8,767 nt of DNA from Euryarchaeota archaeon UBA82 (GTDB taxonomy: Archaea; Thermoplasmatota; Poseidoniia; Poseidoniales; Poseidoniaceae), in assembly GCA_002496635.1 (NCBI GenBank), contig DAKQ01000033.1:3296-12062 (forward strand). The letters run 5' to 3'. Made by a program: the position numbers and the translations under genes. Shown here piece after piece: positions 1-5,743 of this stretch (positions are counted from its first letter, which is position 1; each line of letters begins with the position of its first letter). Under the pieces are notes generated by a model, which made no database searches, was not told the DNA's origin, and saw only the letters and a program-made list of their open reading frames with translations.

Positions 1-1874
1 TCTACATAAGCAACACGATCATGGTATTGGCCGTCTGTTGATAATTCAAAAATCATATCATATGAGCTGGATGTGCTAGCAGACCATGTCAATGAAGGAG
101 TCGTATTTCCGGTGAAATTGTGACCTGTTTGATTCCACAGAGTTTCACCATCATACGGAGAAGTGAGAGAAGGTGCAACGGTTACGGGTGTGCCCCAGTC
201 ATATTTGATGTAGAGATAGGGCTTGTCGGATTCTGTTGTGGCATCGGAAGAATGGAAGGTGACAGAATCAATTCCTGCATTAGCAGAATAAGACCCTGTT
301 TCTGAACGCGTGGTTAATGCAAAATCAATGACGCCTGTGTTTCCATTATCGATATGTTGTTGTAATGTAGAGGTCAAGTCGAACGAAAAGTCATCACTGA
401 TCTGTGAACCAAAAACACCTGTATCTGTCGCATGACTAATCAATCCTCGGCCTCCGCTTCTCCACCATTGACTGGTTTTCTTTCGCAGCCATGTAAGTTC
501 ATCTTCATTCCATGCCCCATCATTGTCCATTTCATGTAATGCCAGCGTTGCTGAACCGCTCGAAGTGGATCGGGTAAGATTCAATGAAGCATCAAGAATT
601 GTTGCATTTGAATGCATTCCTAACGCATCGAATGCGAATCTGAAGTGAGGAATTGTTTCCTTTGTTGAAGATAATGTAGCATCCAATGTAGCGGAGGAAC
701 CATAATTTGTATTCTTGTTATTCTCATCTGCGACTGCATCTTCGATGAAATTCAAGTCTGTTGATAGATCATTAATATTGACTGCAAGTGTAGCTGTTCC
801 GTCTCCGTTATCGATAACATTGTGCTCTGGTAAAAAGAACGACCCATCAGACCATGAACCCAGAATACCTGTTGAGTCCATTGAACGCATTCTGTAATGC
901 ATGTATGTTCCGTTTTCGAAAGCATCAGATTGAGGAATTGTAAGCGATCCTGTTGTTCCTGCTAGGGAGAAAGCACTTGTGTCAATGTCAGAATTGTACA
1001 CCCAATTGTAATTATCTTGAGTGCTCTTGAAACCTGAGTCGAAAGAGACTTGAACCTCAGCGAGGATACCAGAATATGCGTTCCAAGTCATCGATGGATT
1101 GAGATCAGCAGATAATATGAAATCTCCACTCATCAAAGGTGCATTATCGGCTACGAAATTAGGAGTCATCAAGCCTCCAGAACCAGCAGTTGTTGTTGAT
1201 GAATCAACAATCAGTGTTGGCTTGTTAGCGGCATTGAGAGTTTCATTTAGTTCACAATCATATTGGGCGTCATGAGCAGAAATAACGAGATCAAGTGTCG
1301 TTTGACTTGAAGCAACAGCAGATTGTGTCAACGCAGTTACGTTCAGTTCAACGGTTGATGAACCTCCTCCGATACCCAAGGGAGGGGCAAGGTGGAACGG
1401 CTCCCATACGTTTCGATCTGATGAGCCTTCAATTCCAGGCTCAGACCAAGCAAGTGCACCATTTCGAGTATTCCATGTTGCGCTCTCATTCCACGAAACG
1501 CTGGTTGTTGCAGGGTATACTGCCAAGCCGTTTGAGGCAGTACTGCTGCTGCATACAAGGTCAACTCGCGAGGAATGAATTGTATCAGTTGAAGCATAAT
1601 TCAGAGGGAATGAAAGCAGGATTCGCCCCTCACTAGAGCCCGAAACTCCCAGTAATGCCGTGTCATCACTGGAAAAATCGTCGTTCGGATTGTCCGAGTC
1701 GATGTATGTGTCAGCGGATGGATTGAGAGTAGAAGTGACGTATTGAACGGTGTGCTCTTCTTCGAGTTGATCGACAGCAGGGAAGGCTGATGGAACAAAT
1801 AAATCGGCGAGTAGGAACATCAAAACCATAATTATGGCTGCTGAAAGATTTCTGGGATTGGACGTAGTTCTCAT
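1..1874 (-). CDS. Secreted/surface protein with two DNRLRE (CBM96-like) modules and Fn3-like modules, C-terminus beyond the window
   Basis: One minus-strand frame is open from an ATG at 1874 to the window edge (624 codons, no stop). I checked it triplet by triplet. The start is supported by a signal peptide: MRTTSNPRNL, then a hydrophobic core around residues 11-32. Residues about 50-224 resemble a DNRLRE module: a DTYIDSDNP opening, a SWNESATWNTR segment like the family's 'W-S-E-x-T-V-T-W', and a closing KPTLIVDSS. Residues about 235-345 look Fn3-like (YRMRSMDSTGILGSWSD). A second DNRLRE module spans about 374-561 (NTNYGSSATL, WNEDELTW, closing KPYLYIKYDWG). Another Fn3-like module begins before the edge. 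Cys108 and Cys207 could form a disulfide in module 1. DNRLRE modules in other proteins are linked to polysaccharide binding, so a role in adhesion or polymer capture is inferred. No catalytic domain is visible in this part. Divergent from rfcS. Confidence 0.85.
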   Translation of the reverse strand, partial: MRTTSNPRNLSAAIIMVLMFLLADLFVPSAFPAVDQLEEEHTVQYVTSTLNPSADTYIDSDNPNDDFSSDDTALLGVSGSSEGRILLSFPLNYASTDTIHSSRVDLVCSSSTASNGLAVYPATTSVSWNESATWNTRNGALAWSEPGIEGSSDRNVWEPFHLAPPLGIGGGSSTVELNVTALTQSAVASSQTTLDLVISAHDAQYDCELNETLNAANKPTLIVDSSTTTAGSGGLMTPNFVADNAPLMSGDFILSADLNPSMTWNAYSGILAEVQVSFDSGFKSTQDNYNWVYNSDIDTSAFSLAGTTGSLTIPQSDAFENGTYMHYRMRSMDSTGILGSWSDGSFFLPEHNVIDNGDGTATLAVNINDLSTDLNFIEDAVADENNKNTNYGSSATLDATLSSTKETIPHFRFAFDALGMHSNATILDASLNLTRSTSSGSATLALHEMDNDGAWNEDELTWLRKKTSQWWRSGGRGLISHATDTGVFGSQISDDFSFDLTSTLQQHIDNGNTGVIDFALTTRSETGSYSANAGIDSVTFHSSDATTESDKPYLYIKYDWGTPVTVAPSLTSPYDGETLWNQTGHNFTGNTTPSLTWSASTSSSYDMIFELSTDGQYHDRVAYV

Positions 1875-1909
1875 GGCGCTCGCTTCGGCTAAGATGTGGA
1901 AGGTTATGA

Positions 1910-1941
1910 CTGATTCGCTCAGCGCCCCCCATAGGGGGGCG
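1910..1941. repeat. Adjacent inverted repeats in the divergent intergenic region, including a GC-rich 8-bp hairpin
   Basis: CGCCCCCC-ATA-GGGGGGCG (1923-1941) is a perfect 8-bp inverted repeat with a 3-base loop. Directly beside it, CTGA-TTCGC-TCAG (1910-1922) is a shorter 4-bp one. They lie between the surface-protein start (1874) and the rfcS TATA-like element. The run of C then G stands out from the otherwise moderate-GC surroundings. It could be a regulator site, a structured 5' leader of the minus-strand transcript, or a barrier between the two promoters. The sequence does not decide which. Confidence 0.5.
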
Positions 1942-1942
1942 G

Positions 1943-1950
1943 CTAAAATT
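1943..1950 (+). promoter_or_regulatory. Candidate TATA-like box for rfcS
   Basis: CTAAAATT is the most TATA-like element upstream of rfcS, preceded by a GC-rich stretch. At archaeal spacing (about 25 bases) transcription would begin near 1971-1973. That fits either a leaderless start at ATG 1971 or a leader of about 30 bases before ATG 2004. The match to an archaeal TATA box is only fair. Confidence 0.3.
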
Positions 1951-1975
1951 GTTGATTCAAATGCAACCGAATGTT

Positions 1976-2003
1976 GAAGGAGGCTCGGCAATCTCTTGCC
2001 GAT
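1976..2003 (+). promoter_or_regulatory. rfcS leader: purine-rich SD-like sequence followed by a small hairpin
   Basis: GAAGGAGG (1976-1983) resembles a Shine-Dalgarno site but lies 20 bases from ATG 2004, too far for normal spacing. Between them CGGCAA-TCTC-TTGCCG (1986-2001) is a perfect 6-bp hairpin with a 4-base loop. If folded, it would leave only about four unpaired bases between the SD-like site and the start. If translation really begins at ATG 1971, this stretch is instead coding and the pairing is incidental. Confidence 0.3.
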
Positions 2004-2960
2004 ATGAGCGAGTTATGGGTTGAGCGTCATCGTCCACAAAGTGTTTCTGAAATCCGAGGCCAAGCCTCCGTAGTAAGCCGATTAACGGTTTATGCAGAAC
2101 ACAAGGAATTCCCTCATTTGCTCTTTGCAGGACCACCTGGGACTGGCAAGACCACTGCAGCAATGGCCTTGACCAAAGATGTCTATGGAGAAAATTTCCG
2201 AGACAATCTCCTTGAAATGAACGCTTCCGACGAAAGAGGGCTGGATAAAATACGTTCAAAGGTGAAACAATTTGCACGAACTCAACCATATGGTGATGCA
2301 AAATTCAAAATTATTTTCCTCGATGAATCTGATGCGCTGACCAATGATGCACAGGGTGCTTTACGCCGAATTATGGAACAATATGCTGAAACGTGTCGAT
2401 TTATCCTTTCGTGCAATTATTCTTCGAAGGTTATCGAACCCATTCAATCTCGATGCGCAGTATTTCGATTCCGTCCACTTGCAGATGCTGATGTACTCGA
2501 CCAAGTTAAGCACGTTGCAAAAGAAGAGAATGTGACCCTCGAAGATGATGCAGCAGATGCATTAGCCCGGATTGCTCAAGGCGATTTACGACGGGCCATT
2601 ACTGCCTTACAGGTTTCAGCTGCAATCAGCGATACAATCTCCAGATCAATTGTCTATGAGACATCGGCAACTGCCCCTCCAGAAGCACTGCATCAATACA
2701 TCATGGCATGTCGAGAAGATGGCTTTCATGTTGCCCGAAGAAGGCTGCAAGAACTTCTTGATCGATACGGTTTGGCAGGGACTGATTTTGTCGGGCAGCT
2801 ACATCGCGAATTGTACGGAGTAGATTTTATTTCAGAAACGGATAAATTGGATCTCACTCAAGTCATGGCTGAAGTCGATTATCGACTTGTTGAAGGAGGC
2901 GGTGAACGTATACAACTTGATGCAATGACCGCTCGATTGGTCTCAATGCTCAAATCCTGA
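2004..2960 (+). CDS. rfcS: Replication factor C small subunit (clamp loader AAA+ ATPase)
   Basis: RFC loads the PCNA sliding clamp onto primed DNA using ATP, with RFC large as partner. From ATG 2004 the protein has 318 residues, normal for the family, and begins SELWVERHRP, the usual archaeal RFC start. Visible motifs are Walker A GPPGTGKT (43-50), Walker B IIFLDESD (103-110, with Ser where DEAD is common), sensor-1 region SCNYSSKVIEPIQSRC (136-151) including Asn138 and the SRC arginine-finger motif, and sensor-2 GDLRRAI (193-199). The C-terminal third is the RFC collar domain. No intein interrupts it, although archaeal RFC genes often carry one. An in-frame ATG at 1971 would add 11 residues (MLKEARQSLAD) and fits a leaderless start, so the exact start is uncertain. 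Function is secure. The large subunit is not in the window. Confidence 0.95.
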   Translation: MSELWVERHRPQSVSEIRGQASVVSRLTVYAEHKEFPHLLFAGPPGTGKTTAAMALTKDVYGENFRDNLLEMNASDERGLDKIRSKVKQFARTQPYGDAKFKIIFLDESDALTNDAQGALRRIMEQYAETCRFILSCNYSSKVIEPIQSRCAVFRFRPLADADVLDQVKHVAKEENVTLEDDAADALARIAQGDLRRAITALQVSAAISDTISRSIVYETSATAPPEALHQYIMACREDGFHVARRRLQELLDRYGLAGTDFVGQLHRELYGVDFISETDKLDLTQVMAEVDYRLVEGGGERIQLDAMTARLVSMLKS

Positions 2961-2964
2961 CCCC

Positions 2965-3009
2965 CTTCACTTTCACTTTCACATTTACTGTCGAAAGAAA
3001 GTAACAGTA
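2965..3009. repeat. Hexamer repeat tract and inverted repeat downstream of rfcS
   Basis: Just after the rfcS stop there are near-tandem hexamers CTTCAC, TTTCAC, TTTCAC, ATTTAC (2965-2988). An inverted repeat follows: TACTGT (2986-2991) and ACAGTA (3004-3009) with a 12-base spacer. The pyrimidine-rich tract may help rfcS transcription end, and the inverted repeat could be an operator or leader of the small ORF at 3031. Neither role is shown, and short matches like these can occur by chance. Confidence 0.3.
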
Positions 3010-3030
3010 TCCTGGAACTGACGCAGGAAC

Positions 3031-3207
3031 ATGAACCAAACAACACGCATCATGTTTGACGCCCTTTCTTGGACACCACTCGCCTCATTTGTCAGAAACT
3101 ATCGACGCAGAAAAGTCGAAAGTAAGACCGCTGAATTACGCGTTACGATTGAGATTGATACTCTATTCAATCAGATTCTAAAGAATCATTCAGATATGCT
3201 GTCTTGA
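3031..3207 (+). CDS. Candidate small protein, 58 residues, unknown function
   Basis: An ATG at 3031 opens a 58-codon frame ending in TGA at 3205-3207, below usual length cut-offs. It occupies nearly all of the otherwise empty gap after rfcS. The product starts MNQTTRIMFDALSW, has a basic patch NYRRRKVESK (residues 23-32), then TAELRVTIEIDTLFNQILKN, which reads as a beta strand followed by an amphipathic helix. That faintly recalls ribbon-helix-helix DNA-binding proteins but is too weak to name. There is no signal peptide or membrane segment. The 3' end overlaps the convergent membrane-protein gene by 22 bases. No convincing TATA or SD site precedes it. The start could also be Met8. I do not recognise a family, and it may be a chance frame. 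Confidence 0.4.
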   Translation: MNQTTRIMFDALSWTPLASFVRNYRRRKVESKTAELRVTIEIDTLFNQILKNHSDMLS

Positions 3208-4115
3208 TCAAAAGGAGACACATTGATGACCTCGAGTGTCCAAATATAGGTCTGAACATTTTCCCATGGGTCTCCATCTTCGGTTATGACAACCGTAATT
3301 GTATGAGTACCTTCTCCTAAATCAGTACCCAAGAAAATTGCAAAGGGTTGATCTTGGTCTCCATGAGGAGTTAAGTTAGGTGAACTTTCATTTGAACTGG
3401 AGGTTCCGTTTTTTATGGCTTCTTGATTATCATACCAAAAAGAGGTATTGACTTCTCTTGTTGTCACATTGGCCTGATACTCACGAATCACTTCAACCGA
3501 AGCCCCATCTGAATTTTTGTTATCCATCAATCCGAATAAGAGCCATGCATCTCCTTGTAAGGTTGTTGAACCATTCGTATGCCAAGTGAGAGTTGTCCCT
3601 TTTGTTGATACATCAAAGGGATATTCAATTTCTTCACCATCATGTGCAACAACAGTCCAAGATTTCGCCAACTCTGGAGCCGCAATATCTCCAAATGGAG
3701 GATTGACGAGCAAGAAAGATAGTGCCAGGAATGTGAAGGTATGAAGGAAAGCTGCTTTGAACCAAGTACCGCCACCATAGTGCTCAACGAAACGTTCCGG
3801 CATAATTGTTCGATGGAGTGTTGGAATAAGGAAGATGCAAGTCAATGGAAGTATATACAGAATTTTTGAGTTTTCGGGATCTGTTACACCCATCAAGACA
3901 TATCGCATGAGGAGAGTAACCAGAAGGGCGAATCCTAACACCAGCCACATCGAGGCCATATCTGCCTTCTCTTTTGCGACGTGTTTTACTGGGTCAAATG
4001 GTTCAATTCCAAGGTTGCGTCCAGTCCGACGCACCTTCTTTTCTTTACCATCTCCAGGCATTCGCTGTCGGCGCTCACCTTGCGCCGCCGTCATCGCTGT
4101 CGAGAGGTCGACCAT
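3186..4115 (-). CDS. Membrane protein with three predicted helices and a sequon-rich extracellular domain, unknown family
   Basis: I do not recognise the family. From ATG 4115 it has 309 residues. Residues 1-50 are basic and probably cytoplasmic. Hydrophobic segments follow at about 56-75 (MWLVLGFALLVTLLM), 85-100 (ILYILPLTCIFLIP) and 120-139 (HTFTFLALSFLLVN). Residues from about 145 to the end are polar and beta-rich, closing with an Ig-like pattern (GTHTITVVITEDGD). This domain holds a cluster of N-glycosylation sequons (NGS, NVT, NTS, NGT, NES, NLT), consistent with a glycosylated outer face. The frame extends upstream to a TTG at 4166, giving 17 more residues (326 total), so the start is uncertain. 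The gene is divergent from tRNA-Met and convergent with the small ORF. Its role at the envelope is an inference from topology only. Confidence 0.8.
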   Translation of the reverse strand: MVDLSTAMTAAQGERRQRMPGDGKEKKVRRTGRNLGIEPFDPVKHVAKEKADMASMWLVLGFALLVTLLMRYVLMGVTDPENSKILYILPLTCIFLIPTLHRTIMPERFVEHYGGGTWFKAAFLHTFTFLALSFLLVNPPFGDIAAPELAKSWTVVAHDGEEIEYPFDVSTKGTTLTWHTNGSTTLQGDAWLLFGLMDNKNSDGASVEVIREYQANVTTREVNTSFWYDNQEAIKNGTSSSNESSPNLTPHGDQDQPFAIFLGTDLGEGTHTITVVITEDGDPWENVQTYIWTLEVINVSPFDQDSISE

Positions 4116-4178
4116 ACCCCTGCGGATGAGTGAAGGCGAATGAAGGATGCGGTCAGATTCCTTCAATTTGAACCCGCA

Positions 4179-4188
4179 TTATTCAAAT
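4179..4188. promoter_or_regulatory. Candidate TATA-like element between the membrane-protein gene and tRNA-Met
   Basis: TTATTCAAAT lies 25-34 bases upstream of the mature tRNA 5' end, the expected distance for an archaeal promoter. On the minus strand the same AT-rich patch (ATTTGAATAA) could serve the membrane-protein gene, giving a leader of roughly 45 bases before ATG 4115. It is the only AT-rich stretch in this short divergent gap. The match to consensus is modest. Confidence 0.3.
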
Positions 4189-4212
4189 GGGGGTTTTCGC
4201 AGGCGAGGGTAG

Positions 4213-4342
4213 GCCGGGGTGGCGTAGTTGGTAGCGCGTCGGACTCATAGGGCAGCCTGAAGGCGATCGTATGACGTGCAAACCCCCTTGTGGTGTCTGA
4301 GACATCCGAAGGTCGCGGGTTCGAGCCCCGCTCCCGGCACCA
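4213..4342 (+). tRNA. Elongator tRNA-Met (CAU) with a 54-nt intron and encoded CCA
   Basis: The exons fold fully. Acceptor is GCCGGGG (4213-4219) with TCCCGGC (4332-4338), including one G-U pair. The D arm is GCGT/GCGC with loop AGTTGGTA. The anticodon stem is TCGGA (4239-4243) with TCCGA (4305-4309), and the loop is C-T-CAT-A / A. The T arm is GCGGG/CCCGC with loop TTCGAGC. The discriminator is A4339, and CCA is encoded at 4340-4342. Anticodon CAT is at 4246-4248. G1-C72 and the lack of three consecutive G-C pairs in the anticodon stem argue against initiator tRNA. The acceptor and T-arm sequence resembles archaeal elongator Met rather than the lysidine/agmatidine-type Ile tRNA. Mature coordinates exclude the intron at 4250-4303. 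gatD starts 40 bases downstream. Confidence 0.93.
4250..4303 (+). other. Archaeal tRNA intron (position 37/38) with canonical bulge-helix-bulge
   Basis: The 54-base intron interrupts the anticodon loop one base after the anticodon. The splicing-endonuclease motif is visible. CTCA (4244-4247) pairs with TGAG (4298-4301) as the 4-bp central helix. It is flanked by 3-base bulges TA|G (4248-4250) and AC|A (4302-4304), each cut after its second base. Beyond the 5' bulge, GGCA (4251-4254) pairs with TGTC (4294-4297), allowing one G-U. Archaeal EndA recognises this structure. An intron in elongator tRNA-Met is known in other euryarchaea such as haloarchaea. Confidence 0.9.
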
Positions 4343-4382
4343 CCATCGTAGCGTTGAAGGGCTTGACTGTACAGCAACCATC

Positions 4383-5735
4383 ATGGCTGAAGCACCTGAA
4401 GTAGGGTCAAGGGTAAAACTTCGACTTGAAACACTCTCCGGAGATACGATTGTAGAAGGCGTGATATTACCATCTGCTATCGAGCAACACGTCACTATAA
4501 AATTACCAAATGGCTACAATCTGAGCCATCCGATTAACCAAACCCACATCATTGAGTCCGTAGCCAAAGAGGCTTCAACACCGACCAGTCAAGACCAACC
4601 TCCGCATAATCCCAATCTCCCATCAATACGTATCATACACACTGGGGGAACTATTGCTTCGAAGGTGGATTACGTTACTGGAGCGGTGACTGCTCAATTC
4701 GAACCCTCTGAATTAGTCCACCATGTTCCTGAATTACAAAAAATTGCGAACATAGATGCCCACAAGATTGGAAACATGTTCAGCGAGGACATTCGTCCAC
4801 TCCACTGGAATCAAATTATCGATGCAACCGAAAAGGCATTCGAACAAGGTTGCGACGGAGTCGTTGTAACTCACGGAACAGATACACTTCACATCTCATC
4901 ATCAGCAGTTGCCTATGCATGGTGTGGTGAGGGGCACAAAGCGCCTGGACGAATTGCCTTCGTAGGTTCCCAACGATCGAGTGATCGTGCTTCATCAGAT
5001 GCAGCCCAAAACCTGATTGCAGCAGTTACTTGGGCTGCTCAAGGACCTACTCCAAACGGAAATCTATCCGATTGTGTTGTCGTTGCAATGCATCGTACAA
5101 GTGATGATGGAGCATGTTCCATCCATGCAGCAACAGGTGTTCGGAAACTCCACTCAAGTCGTCGAGATGCTTTCAGGCCGGTTAATACTCAACCACTCGC
5201 TACTGTGACAATCGATGATGGTTCGATAAATATCGCTCTAAGCGAACATTATGAATCAAATAGAATGAACCTGACAGAACGTGAGGCTATACCGACAGCA
5301 ACTCGATTCAAAACAGACGTATCAATTCGTCAATTTATGTCAGGACCATGGCTTCTCCCTGCTGAAATAGATGAGGCCGTAGAATCAATGGCCGATGCAT
5401 TGGTTGTTCATGGCACAGGTTTAGGCCATGTACCAATTGAAAATCCTAACGAAGATACGCCTCAGAATTTGGAACTGAGGTCTTCACTTCAAAACGCAAT
5501 TGACAAGAATATACCAGTCTTGATTGTGAACCAATGCATTCATGGACCGGTGGACATGAATGTCTACTCAAAAGGAAGAATTCAGAAAGAAATGGGGATT
5601 CTGGGGCATGGTATTACTACTTCACCAGAAGCTGCAATTGTTAAGTTGCATTATGCTCTTTCAACAAACAAAAATGTTGAAGAAATACTTACTTCAAATC
5701 TCTTCGGAGAAGAAGTCTATCAGATAAGAGATTAA
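4383..5735 (+). CDS. gatD: Glutamyl-tRNA(Gln) amidotransferase subunit D (asparaginase-like)
   Basis: GatD releases ammonia from glutamine (or asparagine) for GatE, which amidates Glu-tRNA(Gln) to Gln-tRNA(Gln). The GatDE pair is the archaeal route. From ATG 4383 the protein has 450 residues, close to the family's usual length. Residues 7-60 form the small beta-barrel that distinguishes GatD from free asparaginases (GSRVKLRLETLSGDTIVEG, then IKLPNGYNLSHPINQTHI). The asparaginase part starts at about residue 80. The catalytic tetrad is in place: Thr90 in HTGGTIAS, Thr166 and Asp167 in THGTDTL, and Lys255 in GVRKLHSS. The frame is open further upstream to 4290, but that would run through the tRNA, so ATG 4383 is preferred. 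No TATA-like box fits in the 40 bases after the tRNA, so co-transcription with it is likely. GatE is not in the window. The next gene follows after 8 bases. Confidence 0.95.
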   Translation: MAEAPEVGSRVKLRLETLSGDTIVEGVILPSAIEQHVTIKLPNGYNLSHPINQTHIIESVAKEASTPTSQDQPPHNPNLPSIRIIHTGGTIASKVDYVTGAVTAQFEPSELVHHVPELQKIANIDAHKIGNMFSEDIRPLHWNQIIDATEKAFEQGCDGVVVTHGTDTLHISSSAVAYAWCGEGHKAPGRIAFVGSQRSSDRASSDAAQNLIAAVTWAAQGPTPNGNLSDCVVVAMHRTSDDGACSIHAATGVRKLHSSRRDAFRPVNTQPLATVTIDDGSINIALSEHYESNRMNLTEREAIPTATRFKTDVSIRQFMSGPWLLPAEIDEAVESMADALVVHGTGLGHVPIENPNEDTPQNLELRSSLQNAIDKNIPVLIVNQCIHGPVDMNVYSKGRIQKEMGILGHGITTSPEAAIVKLHYALSTNKNVEEILTSNLFGEEVYQIRD

Positions 5736-5743
5736 GCGATTCG

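Noticed and set aside
120..1636. Short plus-strand ORFs at 120-305, 715-897 and 1295-1636.
   Set aside because: They lie opposite the open minus-strand surface-protein frame, show no domain-like sequence, and are shadows.
1..1874. The left region first looked non-coding or like a decayed gene because it has only short ORFs.
   Set aside because: Reading the minus strand triplet by triplet shows one frame with no stop from 1874 to the edge; it was hidden because its stop lies outside the window.
4250..4303. The intron as a possible C/D-box guide RNA, as in some archaeal tRNA-Trp introns.
   Set aside because: CTGA-like boxes occur at 4257-4260 and near 4297-4300, but no good C box (RTGATGA) is present, and the second lies within the splice-site helix.
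4213..4342. The CAU tRNA as initiator tRNA-Met or agmatidine-type tRNA-Ile.
   Set aside because: It has G1-C72 and lacks three stacked G-C pairs in the anticodon stem (initiator features), and its acceptor/T-arm sequence resembles archaeal elongator Met.
4290..4382. Longer gatD start giving 31 extra residues.
   Set aside because: The extension runs through the tRNA intron and 3' exon; ATG 4383 gives the normal GatD N-terminal barrel.
4163..4495. Minus-strand ORFs across the tRNA (4163-4495 and 4183-4377).
   Set aside because: They are antisense to the tRNA and the gatD start, with low-complexity composition and no domain-like features.
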